From contig OZ036007.1 in assembly GCA_964035015.1 (NCBI GenBank), positions 13,062,141 to 13,126,140 of the forward strand: a stretch of 64,000 nucleotides of DNA, given 5' to 3'. The stretch comes from Corallium rubrum (taxonomy: Eukaryota > Cnidaria > Anthozoa > Scleralcyonacea > Coralliidae). Below the pieces are notes generated by a model that made no database searches, had not been told where the DNA came from, and was given only the letters and a program-made list of their open reading frames with translations. How positions within the stretch are numbered: the first letter of the stretch is position 1; every line of letters begins with the position of its first letter. Position numbers and translations under genes: made by a program. This document shows positions 12,443 through 24,540 of this stretch, one piece after another.

Positions 12443-12775
12443 CTCACTCCACCACCATATTCCACACCTTTTCCTTAACCTTTTTCTGATGATTTAAATA
12501 GTAATTTATAACCTGTTTCTTTGCCTATTTGCAGGTAGCTGACCCACAAATTGGGTCAGCACCTGCACACAGGCTAAAATTACATATAAATTTATTTGTT
12601 TACTTTGGTTTTTTTGGCTTACATGTGTTCACGTGATTCCCATTGTAGCTCTGCTATAAATACGCGTGACCACATGTGAGTTGTTTACTAATTTCTCCTG
12701 ACGATGGGCCTTCGCTCGAAACGTCGAGAAGATTTTTCTCTGTTTCTCAGGCCAACGTGACTTAACCCTGGTAAT
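12349..12775 (+). repeat. PLE right terminal segment (pseudo-LTR)
   Basis: Sense-orientation terminal segment, starting within the end of the coding region and finishing CTTAACCCTGGTAAT. Inverted partner of 10251-10675. It carries the better of the two hammerhead motifs. Confidence 0.85.
12692..12731 (+). ncRNA. Hammerhead-ribozyme motif in PLE right end
   Basis: TTCTC (stem I, 5' strand), CTGACGA at 12698-12704, stem II from GGGC and GCTC around a CTTC loop, GAAAC, and the cleavage triplet GTC ending at 12725. GAGAA then completes stem I at 12726-12730. This is a full type I hammerhead layout with the minimal stem III typical of Penelope-like elements. Confidence 0.75.
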
Positions 12776-12816
12776 ATTTGGATTTCAACCGTGGCCGACG
12801 CTGTCCTAGAAGCTTT

Positions 12817-12819
<3 letters not shown>

Positions 12820-12877
<58 letters not shown>
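12820..12877. repeat. (TA)n microsatellite
   Basis: A TA array of about 58 bp between the PLE and a perfect hairpin. Confidence 0.95.
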
Positions 12878-12879
<2 letters not shown>

Positions 12880-12997
12880 GCTTACCTCAAAAGTCTGCTA
12901 CAGGCTGTTTCATCTAAAAAAGAATCTTCTGAAGAATTCTGCCTGAAGATTCTTTTTTAGATGAAACAGCCTGTAGCAGACTTTTGAGGTAAGCGAA
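12877..12997. repeat. Perfect 121-bp hairpin (53-bp arms, 15-nt loop)
   Basis: Arm 12877-12929 is an exact inverted copy of 12945-12997; the loop is TGAAGAATTCTGCCT. The cores are CTTACCTCAAAAGTCTGC and CTACAGGCTGTTTCATC. Perfect arms indicate a recent origin or ongoing correction. It has no coding content and sits between two TA arrays. Confidence 0.9.
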
Positions 12998-13061
12998 AAT
13001 CTATATTTTCTCTAACTATATGTTATCGAGCACTCTTTGCGTTTCGTAGACCAAAACCCAC

Positions 13062-13063
13062 AC

Positions 13064-13135
<72 letters not shown>
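13062..13135. repeat. (TA)n microsatellite
   Basis: TA array of about 74 bp. Confidence 0.95.
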
Positions 13136-13137
<2 letters not shown>

Positions 13138-13200
13138 ATATGCAGCCGAAACAGAGAACGTAGGAGTCTAACGTTTCGAGCGAAGGCCCTTTGCCAAAGA
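13136..13200 (-). repeat. PLE 3'-end remnant with degraded hammerhead motif
   Basis: On the minus strand, the tract after AACGTTAGACTCCTACG matches the tract beside the 5181 motif. The catalytic CTGACGA box has drifted (reads TTGGCAA) while GGGCCTTCGCTCGAAACG is kept. An inactive fossil of the same terminal segment family. Confidence 0.6.
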
Positions 13201-13498
13201 GAAGCGTAAAGAGTGCAAACAAGCGTGACGAGCTTATATATAAGAATAATAATCCATTTGGACTGTTCAAATGCAGTGGCAATAATTCTTCTATGAATCG
13301 GTTAATTGCACAATAATTTGCCTAAGATTAGAATGGGGTTTCTGGTGTTATACAGAGGTCGAGTAGGAGATAAGCGCGTATAAGAGGCGGCATCCCTTTG
13401 GTCTCTATTTGGGGGGAGGGGGGTATCTACTTGTAAACAAAGGTTTCCAAAAATGTGTTAATTGGCACCTCCTAAATTTATGAGTATTTCATTTTCAG

Positions 13499-14309
13499 GA
13501 CAATTCAATAAAATTCCCTAACTGTAGACCTGGATGGGATTGTTGCAAGGATTCGAACCCTTGTCTCAACGGTGGAACGTGTGAATCTGCCTTCAGTCCA
13601 ACAAACTATACAACACGCCGCTTCAGATGCAGGTGTCTTGATGGTTATACAGGAAAACGTTGCCAACATTATGCACCCAAGTCATGTCGTGAATGACAGT
13701 CGGGTTCCTGGAAAGTTCATGGTGTTCGATGATAACATGAAACCTTTTGAAGTTTTTTGTGATTTCGACTTACATTCAACCATGACTTGGACACTTGTTC
13801 AATCACACCAACTTCAAAATAAAGATCAATTCAAAAAATCCTTCCGTGTGGATGATCCAGTAAACCAAGACAGTCCTGTCTGGGACTCCTACCGCCTTTC
13901 AAAATCCAGAATGGAATCCATTCAACAAGATTCTAGTAAATGGCGCATGACATGTCAGTATGATGGTGACGGTGTGGTGTACACAGATTACGTTCATGCT
14001 GCCAACGATAAAATTAATGTCTTGACGTATGATGATGTAGCATGCAAAGAAGTTGAATATATTTACATTCGTGGACAGAACTGTACAAGCTGCACGACCA
14101 TAGTGGGACAAACAACAACCCGTTATCCACTACATATTGACTCTTATTACACTGTTAAGGAGAATTGTACATTTCAACCAAGTGGTGGTCGGTTTTGCCA
14201 AAGTGTGGGTGGCGAAGATAATTTTGGCCACTATTTATGCCCAAACCCTCAACACCGCTGCTCATCCACTTCGATATCAACAACTCAGACATGGTTTGGA
14301 GGCTACTAA
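13499..14309 (+). pseudogene. EGF plus fibrinogen-like exon with internal frameshift
   Basis: The exon follows the acceptor ATTTTCAG. The first frame encodes an EGF domain with the pattern CCKDSNPCLNGGTC, then RFRCRCLDGYTGKRCQ, and reaches KSCRE before a stop. The fibrinogen-like part continues in another frame from about 13690 to the TAA at 14307-14309, with GKFMVFDDNMKPFEVFCDFD, WDSYRLSKSRM, WRMTCQYDGDGV and the C-terminal TQTWFGGY. The paralogue at 21220-22047 has the same order in one frame. The linker between SC and the GKF/GEY segment is also shorter here, so an indel rather than a simple one-base error is likely. Confidence 0.7.
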
Positions 14310-15070
14310 AACAAACAGTCTATTCTTAATTGCTTTAGTAAACATTTTGAGTTTGGTAATTATCTCCGACAGTAGGTTATGGGTTTACGTCTGTTTGTCT
14401 GTTAAGCTATGACTAGGCTAAAAAAATATTAAACAATTCTTTATGTAACTTTGTCGAAGAATGGATTTGACAGTTCCATTGTTTATAGAATAGAGTGGGA
14501 CATGCAAAGTTTGTTGCGATTTTTTTTCTTAGTGTTACGAGTGCATGGAATCAAGTATTTTATTGATATACATGCATGTGTATATAGGTTTGGTGAGCTA
14601 GCCTATATTTCTCTTCTCCCTATAAAAATCCCCTAATAACCGCTAGCGTAGATATATGTAGTCTTTAAATGCCATCTATAGTTTGTAATGTTAGTTTTGA
14701 TAATCTTGAAACGTCTACTTTCGATTAAAACTAGCAGTGTAATGGCATAGTCAGCTCGTGCTTCGAATCTTGTAATAAGTATATCTTTACTTTATTGTTG
14801 CTAAGGAACATCGAATTTCCTTTGGTTTACTAAATTGCTTCAATAAATTTCTAGCTATTTCTTGTAGTAGTAAAATATTTTTTTCGAGCTTGTTATTTGG
14901 ATTATAAATGTAAATCCTATATGAATCAATGTTAGTGGCAATACTATCAATGTAAATTGGTGTACTTTCTGGTTTTTCTTTTTTCCCCTGGTATTTCGTG
15001 GAGAAGATCTCTTTTTTGGCCATATATTTCATTCATCGTGAACTCATGTTAATATTCCTAAAGATATTAT
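14310..15070. other. Intergenic DNA, nothing recognised
   Basis: AT-rich sequence after the stop of the pseudogene. It contains short open frames only and no motif, repeat or RNA that I can support. Confidence 0.5.
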
Positions 15071-15074
15071 TCAC

Positions 15075-16130
15075 TTGGGTAAAGTTTTTATTCGGATAGG
15101 CGTTTTCATTTGGGTTTACTATTTATTTGGATTGACTTTCTATTTGGGTTGACTTTTTATTCGGGTTGACTTTTTATTGAGGTTGACTTTTTATTTAGGT
15201 TGACTTTTTATATGGGTTGGCTTTTTATTTGGGTTGACTTTTTATTTGGGTTGACTTTTTATTTGGGTTGACTTTCTATTTGGATTGACTTTTTAATTGG
15301 GTTGGCTTTTTATTTGGGTTGAATTTTTACTTAGGTTTTCTTTTTATTTGGGTTACTTAGGTTTGCTTTTTATTTGGGTTACTTAGGTTTGCTTTTTATT
15401 TGGGTTGACTTTTTGTTTGGGTTGACTTTTTATTTGGATTGACTTTTTATTTGGGTTGACTTTTTATTTGGGTTGGCTTTTTATTTGGGTTGGCTTTTAA
15501 TTTGGGTTGGATTTTTATTTGGGTTGGCTTTTTATTTGGGTTGAATTTTTATTTGGGTTGACTTTTTATTTGGGTTGGCTTTTTATTTGGGTTGACTTTT
15601 TATTTGGGTTGGCTTTTAATTTGGGTTGGCTTTTAATTTGGGTTGGATTTTTATTTGGGTTGGCTTTTTATTTGGGTTGAATTTTTACTTAGGTTTGCTT
15701 TTTATTTGGGTTGACTTTTTATTCGGGTTGACTTTTTATTCGGGTTGACTTTTTATTGAAGTTGGCTTTTTATTTGGGTTGACTATTTATTTGTGTTGAC
15801 TTTCTATTTGGGTTGACTTTTTATTTGGGTTGACTTTTTATTTGGGCTGACTTTTTATTTGGGTTGACTTTTTATTTGGGTTGACTTTTTATTTGGGTTG
15901 GCTTTCTATTTGAGTTGGCTTTTTATTTGGGTTGACTTTTTATTTGGGTTGACTTTTTATTTGGGTTGACTTTTCATTTGGGTTGACTTTTTATTTGGGT
16001 TGACTTTTTATTTGGGTTGACTTTCTATTTGGGTTGACTTTTTATTTGGGTTGACTTTTCATTTGGGTTGGCTTTTTATTTGGGTTGACTTTTTATTTGG
16101 GTTGGCGTTTTAATTGGGTTGATTGTATAT
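15075..16130. repeat. 17-bp minisatellite (TTTTTATTTGGGTTGAC)n
   Basis: About 60 tandem copies of a 16-17 bp unit, consensus TTTTTATTTGGGTTGAC, with a common GGC variant of the GAC part. Variant units such as ACTTAGGTTTGC recur in patches, indicating repeated unequal exchange. The strand composition is strongly skewed (T and G rich on the plus strand). Confidence 0.95.
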
Positions 16131-17455
16131 TTAGCATCGAGTCTATGCGTGCTTTTCATGGCATAATTGGCGACTTATTGCCATACACTTCAGGAGTTGC
16201 GTGAATGTAGCGTCTTAGTTACGAAACGGATGATTTTCTGTGACGTAGCGTCACATTTGCTCATTGGTAGATATTCGCATGTCGAATTGTGGATCAGATG
16301 ATGGGCAGAATTAAGAACCAAGTTAGTCGGCGTTGCGTTCCAGATGAGACTGGTAACTAGGTGTGACTTTTGTCACGCGCACTGTGGAAAAGTGCGTTGC
16401 ATTGTGGGATGTTTACAGCCTGACTTGTCGCATCTTTGCTCTGAAGGCGTTCGATTTTAATCCTTTTCTCTTCGCTTGTTGTCCAACCCAACCGCTCCCC
16501 CCCCCCCCCCCCCCCAATATATAAAAAATAAACAGATCTACGATTGAGAGTTTGGTGGTATTAGTCAACACATTCTGGCGCTGACATGAACAGTGTGACA
16601 CGTGCCGGAGGTGGAGTGATTGACCATGGCAGAGTTGCTATCATAGTTACTCCTTTTTTGGCCAAGCCAGGAGTTGCTTCATCCAAGTGAGAAATTAACG
16701 TGTACTAGTTATCTGTTATATACTGTAGTGCTATAATTTTGTACTTGTCGTCCCTCAACTATAATGACAAATAATTATGACAAATATAATCATTATTCTG
16801 GCACAATAATTTGTGTTTCACTGTACATTTTACCTGCACATAATTATAGAAGATTTCATATATTATCATTAATATATAATCCTGCATAAAATCTTAGTGA
16901 ATTCCGTATAATTCCTGCGCTGTCACGATGCTAGACTGAGGCTTCCACATTTCTCACGAAATACTACAGGGTTTTATATATTCTGCATATACAGAACTCA
17001 TAAATATCTTGTCTTCTAGAAAAGGGACCCCTACGCAGGATTCCTGCATAAGATGCCTGTGGATATTTGCGTACAAGATCCTGTGGGATCCTTCAGGAGT
17101 AAGATCCTATCGGAACAAGATCCTAGTAATGGAGCCTGGTTTAATTCAAGCTTTATTTCACGCAAAATAATGGTAGAAATCTTGCATTTTTCTGAGGTTT
17201 CAGTTTGTTTATTGGTTTGTTCAACTGGTTGTTTATACCAAAACGTTTAGTCACTTGTGCTAATTGTCTATGAACGATTGTCAACTCGGCTGCAGCAATA
17301 CTGTATCCTGTAGGAATTCCAGCATATAATTGCACAATGATGTTGTGCGACTAGAACTACCAGATGCTTTGTCAGTATCCTCTACTGATCTGTTAAGCCC
17401 GGCATACATTGAAACAAGTCTCCGAAACACAAAAGATGCATTATGCAAATGGTGC
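16131..17455. other. Intergenic DNA with poly-C run and GATCC-like tract
   Basis: No gene recognised. A C17-18 run lies at about 16497-16515. At 17030-17130 is a short tract rich in GATCCT and GGATTCCTGC motifs, reminiscent of the long GATCC repeat at 57.4-58.3 kb. Confidence 0.45.
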
Positions 17456-17459
17456 TGTC

Positions 17460-17625
17460 AGTTTCCGGGATTCCGGTTGTCACAACCGGCCCAGCCTGGT
17501 TAACCGTTAACCGGATGAAAATGTCCATGTAATCGTTTTCGTCCCGGCAAAGCGAGCCAAAAAATTGTTGAACTCGCTTCCATACGCGTTCGTTTACTTG
17601 ACTATGTGAATAAATATTAAATAGT
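17460..17625. repeat. Dispersed repeat, relative of 1768-2005
   Basis: Contains CAACCGGCCCAGCCTGGTTA, CCATGTAATCG and CGTTCGTTTACTTGAC in the same order as the repeat in the first duplication copy. Confidence 0.6.
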
Positions 17626-17884
17626 GCTGAAAGGAATTAAAACAGAACATCGAAATGTTCTTCGTGTGTTTCGTGATTATAGCGAAGACTTAATAAATTA
17701 ATTAGTCTTCGTGCATGAAGACGCTTTCGCGGGTTGGCTACAAGACTATAACAATATTTTTATTCGATGGGCTTACAAAAATAATAGACTAATTAGTGTA
17801 GAACTGAAGTAAAACTAACGTAACTTTGCCCTGATTTACTTGATATTTGCGAATTTTAGCCTGCACTGTTATTTTCAAGGAGTT

Positions 17885-18105
17885 AAATTAACCCCCTGGC
17901 CCCCTTCTACATGCCCCTTTTTGGTGGAGTTAAAAAAGTGGAGTTATGTTAACTCCATTTTCAGAGGTAATTCAACTTCTTAACTCTTATTTTCAGAGTT
18001 AAGTAGAGTTCAACTCCCTTACTGGAGGTCAATTGGTAGAGAGTTATTATAACTCCAAGTTTGGAGTTAAAAATTATTTTTAACTCCATTAATTTTGAGA
18101 TAATC
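17885..18105. repeat. GGAGTTAA/TTAACTCC-rich inverted motif tract
   Basis: Repeated GGAGTTA and TAACTCC words in both orientations over about 220 bp, so the region can form several short hairpins. Possibly a decayed foldback element. No coding potential. Confidence 0.45.
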
Positions 18106-18689
18106 GAACAATGTCACCATTTTACAAATATACTTATACCAAGTGCGACTAAAATAAAAATTAAGAATAAAATTTTATAGAGCATTCATTGTCTTCGGAG
18201 TTGGCATACAACAGGCTTCAACAACAGCTTGCAGGAAGAGAATTTGTTAACATTAGCCAATGAGATCACTGCGTTCGGGGACGAACGCATATTTAATTTT
18301 TTTCTGAATAGCGTGGCGGCAGGCGTTTCCTCAGCTCACCTCGCCCCTCCCACCATCCTCGTACCCAGGGTATTGTCTTCACTCCCCCGCCCCCCATGCT
18401 GCGAAAAATTTTTCTAAGTAAATTAATATTGTACATCCAAAAAGTATTTTATTGCAATAGAAAGAAAAATTGTTCAATCAGTCACTCTAGCACATGCAGC
18501 GGTATGCACTTTAACATTATATCAACAATACAAAGCAAGCGAGCATACCAGAAATGAGTACTGTTACTGTTGACAATATGTTGTGTTGGGCGTTTGTTCT
18601 GGTTCGTTCTTATATATAAATCTTAATCTATTAATGGCAACAAATAAACAAAGTGTTGTCTTTTGAGAGTTTTCTGACCTTCAGAATTC

Positions 18690-18850
18690 TGTAAATTCTT
18701 CCCCCAAAATGCAGGAAATGGCATTTCTGAGACTCTAGATTTCAAAAATTTCCGGGGGGGGGGGGGGCCCCATGGCCCCGGACCTCCCTAGAAGAGTCCC
18801 TTTTGTGAACAGCTCCCCCCCCCCCCCTCCCAATACAAAAATCGTTCCGC
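18690..18850. repeat. Dispersed repeat (GCAGGAAATGGCATTTCTGA family)
   Basis: A tract reading ATGCAGGAAATGGCATTTC, a GAGACTC word, then CAAAAATTT followed by a G-rich and a C-rich run. Related pieces are at 22640-22745, 32690-32800 (inverted) and 62850-62960. This is a medium-copy repeat family in this genome. The class is unknown. Confidence 0.55.
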
Positions 18851-19565
18851 GGTCCCTGGTAATCCAATGACAAACCTTCTTACATAAGAAACCTGGAAAC
18901 TAGGCCAAACATGGCGTCCGTTAAAATTTATATACGAGTGATGAAATCCTGAAAACATTGGGCGAAAGTAATGGCAAATGAGTTCGCTTATGCCTATGGA
19001 GTAAATCTACACCAAATTTGAAGCAAAGTAATTACAATCTCGTTTTTTGTGAGCGATTATTTATGATGTATCATCGAGCTACTCTGATTACATTTTGAAT
19101 GGGGAGACTTCTGCAAACAAAAAGGTAAAACTATCTGAAAATTTAGAACAATGTTAGATAAGACTTATTTACGTTAAAGGAAAGTTGTTAATGGTTGATA
19201 CAAAAACAATTAGCTAGACAACTCGCCATCGTTTTCTACGAGCAGATAGTCAACTCGGCTTCGCCTCGTTGTCTTGACTATCGATAGAAAACTCGGTCTC
19301 GTTGCGTAAAAATTCAGAGCGAATAATCTAATTATTTTAGTAGAAACTAACTTGTGTACCTTAGTTCTTCCGGATTATTTCAAAAAAACGAAGCATAACC
19401 TTTCTTTCTGTGTGAAAACCAAGGCAAAACAATCTTTCACTCCTCGTCGCCTCCATGTTGTTTTACTGCATGGCCGCGCAAGTACTGGTACTCAATTTGC
19501 TACTCGATCGATGAATAATAGTTATCGATAGAGTAGGCAATCTGATTACCGCATTTGCAACAGAA
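18851..19565. other. Intergenic DNA, nothing recognised
   Basis: AT-rich, with only short random open frames. No repeat or gene motif that I could support. Confidence 0.4.
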
Positions 19566-19566
19566 T

Positions 19567-19686
<120 letters not shown>

Positions 19687-19737
19687 CCCAGATTAATATA
19701 TAAACTATTTCCCAGATTTCGTCTCACTCGCTTTTTC

Positions 19738-19822
19738 TACACGCGCGCGTGTAAAATGGACTCCACGCGCGCGTCGAGATTTTAAGTACCCTCGAGTCAC
19801 CGGGCTCCGGCTCGGGGAAAAT
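19738..19822. repeat. GC-rich dispersed repeat, copy 3 (short)
   Basis: Contains ACACGCGCGCGTGTAAAATG, GGACTCCACGCGCGCGTCGA and CACCGGGCTCCGGCTCGGGG: a shortened relative of the repeats at 7278 and 9836, again beside a TA array. Confidence 0.65.
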
Positions 19823-20439
19823 AACAGTGTGAATCACTGTTCAAAACTCATCCACGATGATGTGAAATGGTGTTCGGACCAAACCCGTCTTAGCCCACTC
19901 CATGCATGTAATCGCAATTGAAATTTATCCCGCGGGCTAATCGGGCCAGCCCGGTCCGATCCATAGTAGTAATTCTGCGTTGGGAAGTTGGAAAAGCTGT
20001 AAACCAAGCAACAGATGGATGCCGTCATGCCGGTTTAGTTTTCACTGTTCAACTTCAACAACAAATATAGTCAAAAGATGGCAAGTACACAACACGAGAT
20101 ATTGTTGATATATTAAAATTACTATCAATTAAGGTACAATTTAAAACTTAAAATGAAATTCTTCGTACATTTTATAGTCTGTTTTACATGAGTTTAATGA
20201 ATCATAAAGTTTCTTCGTTATCGGCACTGAAGAAAAACAACAAAATTTAAAGGTTTTATAGCTCAGTAATAGAAAAAAAATGCAAGAAATTAGCGTTTTA
20301 AACCTCATGGAGTGCTTCATGCGACAGCTTAATCTTCTTTAAATAACTCTTTTGTCTGTTTTCAATCTATGAAAGCTTATGAACTTTAGTGGAGTCCATC
20401 TTAGGTAGTGGTCACGTCAGCATCAGTAGCTATAGGGCA

Positions 20440-21160
20440 CGGAAAAATTCATTTTTTTTATTTTTTATTTTTATTTACAAGCTTTGCCAAAATGACAGGG
20501 AAGTCCCACAGAGCTTGTGGCTCCATTACGGGATCCCCAAAATACAAAATTAATATGAAAAACATTAAAACATAAATATTAAGAGTAACTTCTCACCTAA
20601 GACTCGTGAATATACATAAATTAACAGCACATTTTAACAAGAAGACCGGACAGAGGACGGCACGAGTGACATTTAACACAGACGGTTTTAAAAGTTTGTG
20701 GAGTTTCAACATTGTATACGTGTTCGGTTGCGTGTTGGTAGTATTCTAATAATTTAGATTTGAATTGACTAGTATAGAGAGGTTGACATTTCGCAAATGT
20801 GATGGCAAGGAGTTGAAAATTCGCGGTGCTCTACAATAAAAGCTGTTTTGAAAAGTTAGAGTGTTTACTTTAGGAATATTTAAAATAATTTCGTTTTTTT
20901 GGTTAGAGCGCCTGGTTACACGGTTAGAGGACTTAACAGAAATGTAAGGGTCACTTGCAATACATAAACGTTTAAAGAGATATACTAAGTCAAGGTACTC
21001 TTGCCAGTAGGACAGAGGTAGAAGTCCTGTTTTTACGAGTCTATCCTGATAGGTGATGTCGGATCTATACGTTGGACTCTTTCAACGTTGAGAATTAACG
21101 ACACAGACTGCGGCGACCAAACTTGGGAACAATATGCAAAGTGACTCCTATTCAAAGTGA
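20440..21160 (-). mobile_element. LINE fragment, 3' part of reverse transcriptase ORF
   Basis: On the minus strand, 21150-21040 encodes RSHFAYCSQVWSPQSVSL and LILNVERVQR, the typical C-terminal segment of non-LTR (CR1/L2/Jockey-like) reverse transcriptases. Further along, with shifts, are TYQDRLVKTGLLPLSYW and APRIFNSLPSHLRN, the conserved tail of such ORF2 proteins. Several frame breaks are present; the upstream part is missing. It lies just after the stop codon of the PAN-EGF gene on the same strand and may be part of its 3' flank. Confidence 0.75.
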
Positions 21161-21192
21161 CTCCAAATTCGGCCCCATGCGTCCTATCCAGT

Positions 21193-21198
21193 TTTATT
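21193..21198 (-). terminator. Possible poly(A) signal AATAAA
   Basis: AATAAA on the minus strand about 22 nt after the stop codon of the 21220-23269 gene. It is unusually close to the stop and lies at the border of the LINE fragment, so its use is uncertain. Confidence 0.3.
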
Positions 21199-21219
21199 GA
21201 GATCAGTGGAGCAACCCTT

Positions 21220-23269
21220 TTAATCTGAAATAACTGGAGCATTCCCGAACCAGTGTTGTGTTGTCGAGCTGCTTTCTTTTTGACACCTAAAGCGTACATC
21301 TACACATGACCGGACGGCAAACAACCTAGCATGAGAATTATCGGTACAAATATGTTGTTTGTGTGACATGTCGAATGCGCAGTGGTTATACTCTTTCGAA
21401 GTTGTTGGGGCTAGAGCGGGAATTATTCCTACATGGTGGTAGACACCGAAGTTGCAGTTTTGGCAAGATAATCCTAGGACATTCATGAATTCTATTGTTT
21501 GACAAGCATTTGTGCCGACGTTATATATATATTTAGAAAAGTCGACCACAGATAAATTGAGCCGAATGTAGTCCTGATAATCCACACCGAACTCCTCGTA
21601 GCCACAAGTTGCTCGCCAGTGACTTGAGTGTTTCCGTAATGTGTTCATTCGGGCCAACGACAACCGGTAATTTTCCCAATTTGGTGCATTTTCGTTAATC
21701 GGAAGGTCTTCTAATAGACCAGTTTGGCTGACTGTTTCACCGTTTTCTCGGCTAAACGAGACCAACATTGTCCAAGCGTAACCAGGTTCAGAGTCAAAAT
21801 CGCAGTAGACCGTGTATGGTGTCTCGCTCGCATCGACAATCTCGTACTCTCCAGACAAAGGTTTTACTTTCTCTTGTAAAAAATCTGCGCAACTTTTAGC
21901 ATTGTGACTTGTTTGACAGAGGTCACCGGTATATCCCGTGCGACACAGGCATTTGAATCGTCTTTTGGAGTATGGCGAAGCTGCTGAGCAAGAGCCACCG
22001 TTAAGACAAGGGTTTGATACGGAACAACATCCTGGAAGACTTGTGGTCTGCAAATTAAAGACATCAAAAGTTATTAGTAGCTGGTTTAGCCTCCTTAGTT
22101 ATATTTGTATGACTGTTTTCGTCACTAACACTTGAATTAGTATTGCAGAATTATGCGCAAAAAAGCTGCGCAATGCAAAACTGTGGAAATAAGGTAAACC
22201 AATTAATTAGCCGGTGATTTTATTTCTGCCAGAAGCGCGTATGCATGAGCACCATCAATCTCAAACTCATTAATAATTCATGAGGTAATCAGCCAATTAC
22301 AATAGCCAGACCCGAGCTCAGCTACCTGGGGCGTCAGCTACATGTATTCACGAACATGAGCATTTCCCAAAACGTATCTCAAAACGTAATCTTAAAGCTG
22401 ATTGATTTTGCCGTCGATCAACCTTTTCGCAGATTTTAACATAAGTTACATACAATGATTTCCATTATTTTTCTATATGCTACCTGTAAAGTTTGGTCCA
22501 CACAGGGAATGTTCCTTCGCCATAGGTATACGCGCGATTTAAAAAAAATCAAAAAAATTGGTACGAATGTATGAATTTAGTACCAACTGAAGACATCGAA
22601 TCCATCTCGGTGCCGCAGCCGAAAATGCAAGAATAGCGCTTTCAGTTTCAACTTGCAGGAAATGCCCTTTCAGAGAGACTCATTAATTCAAAAATTTTCC
22701 AAGGGAGCATGGCCGCGGACCCCCATGCATAGTAAGCGCTAGATCAGACTGGCCCTGGCGTCACAAAGTCATTTGGCTACGCCACTGCAATCGCCTGATT
22801 GAAGTTGAATACTCCAGTAAAACACGATAAAATCGTATATACCACCTAAGACATTACATGAAAACCGGTGTTCATCCAATTCTTAAGATATCGATCTCAA
22901 TTATCCATGCAATATAAACAAGGTCGGTATTAGTTATCATCTTACTTGTGATCGACGCAGGGTGTAATAGCTGCAGCCATCTTTCACTTTTAAGCTGTTT
23001 GGACTTGTATCTTTAGTGCCAGCATTCAACTGACATTGTTTACCAGCACACACGTTAAACGAAAGACATCGACAATTCTCGACACACTTGCTGAAACATT
23101 CGCTGTGGAATTTTTGAATCACTGACGTCTTGAGGATTCGGTCATCTATTGCACGATCTTGAACAGCATCGTTCACGTGAAAGGAATGTGATTCACAAGC
23201 GCTATGCGAGCTTTCGAGCCTAGCGAAGGCCAAAATAAGTGTCAACCAAACCGAAAGAAATTTCAACAT
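21220..23269 (-). CDS. Secreted PAN-EGF-fibrinogen-like protein, two exons
   Basis: Exons 23269-22946 and 22047-21220 are joined in phase 0 at a CACAA|GTAAGA donor and a TTTAATTTGCAG acceptor; product about 383 aa. Residues 1-24 form a signal peptide (MLKFLSVWLTLILAFARLES). A PAN/apple-like domain follows (about 25-103) with ECFSKCVENCRCLSFNVC and KQCQL. An EGF domain lies at about 115-154 (CCSVSNPCLNGGSC, RFKCLCRTGYTGDLCQ). A fibrinogen-like C-terminal module starts at KSCADFLQ and includes YTVYCDFDSEPGYAWTMLVS, WENYRLSLARM and WRATCGYEEFGVDYQDY; its later half is not a classical fibrinogen domain. Probably an extracellular recognition or matrix protein; the ligand is unknown. It is intact, in contrast to its plus-strand paralogue, and sits beside a degraded tandem cluster. 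Confidence 0.8.
22048..22945 (-). other. Intron of the PAN-EGF-fibrinogen-like gene
   Basis: An intron of 898 bp. It contains a dispersed-repeat piece (22640-22745) and, at 22790-22935, a tract starting CTGATTGAAGTTGAATACTCC that recurs at 30005-30115, 31790-32050 and 32930-33190. Those repeats look like pieces of duplicated copies of this intron. Confidence 0.7.
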
Positions 23270-24540
23270 CGTGAAAAGAGTACGTTTTGATACTTTCTAT
23301 AGAATTAAATTTAAAGTATTCGTACGTTAGTATTGGCACTCTCTACGCTAAAACTCATTTAAACTAATTAATGACTGGAAAATTGAAAAGAAATTAAGGT
23401 TTAATAAGTGTTTGTGTGGCGTGGTACAGAACTAACCCGCCAGCAGGCTCTTGTGGAAAAGAGAGAGGGAGGGTAATGCAGACAAGAGGAGAGCCTGACA
23501 GATGATTTAGAATTTGAGACAGCTGCGTCCTAAATCATGACGCGAAATTCTCATTGGTCGGTTTGCCTTATAATCATAAATGCAAATCTTAAAATGTGTT
23601 ATTAACTTATTCATTTGCAAAAGATCGGACTTTGGAATGAAATTCGAAAATGCGAAAAAGTATACAGTCAAACCATCATCTACAATCTTGGAAAAAATAC
23701 CCGTTGACTTTTTGAAAACTATATCCAAATTAAGAATACATTATGAAAATATGCGTGTTCCTCCAAACTCAACCGCTTATTGCCCTAAATTTCCCTCCCC
23801 CCTCCCCCCCTACACAATGTTGGTTAAGGTAAAGTCGATTTGCAAGTCATATCGTCTAAATACCGACATTGTGTAGTGGTGGAGGGGGAAATAGTATAAA
23901 AATTCAGAAAGTCTACGATTTTTTTTCCATGATTGTAGACTTGGATTAAAAATGAGAAAAGATTCAATAATGCACGCACTATAGTACTCGACAAGAAAGA
24001 TATGCTATTTGTTTGCTTTGTTCAGTTACACACGCACGAGCACACGCCTGACATGTATTTATTGGATTGGCTTTATCTCAAATGGGAGCGGATGTTCAAA
24101 ATTGTATGGAGTCCGTCCATGCTCTCTTCCCTTTCTCCGATCTTCCAAGAACCTGCGAGCAGGCTATAGGTACAGAACGTATTAATAAAACATCAGTTTT
24201 GTATCGCATATCGCATTTACAAACACTGATTAAATCTAAATTTCTTTCAATTCTCCTTTTGAATTATTAAACGTTTTAGAAGTCATTTACAAAATTCGTG
24301 TCCCTTGTCGGTTCTGTATGGGAGCATATAGTCCCAGGAAACAAATTGTCTAGAAACGCGGTGAACATTAAAGCGGCTAACAAGGAGCTGCAATTTATGT
24401 TGAGGATGGTCTGAAAGTATACACAAATCTTTTGTATTACGTTCATTAATATTTAAACAGCAACGCTGTTATTGAATTATAAAATACGAAATATTTTACG
24501 TGATGTTTCCACAAAACTTATTTATAAACTAAATTATAGT
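23270..24540. other. Upstream region of the minus-strand gene
   Basis: No second gene recognised. AT-rich sequence immediately upstream of the minus-strand start codon could hold the promoter, but no TATA box as clear as those at 1284 and 4099 is visible. Confidence 0.4.
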
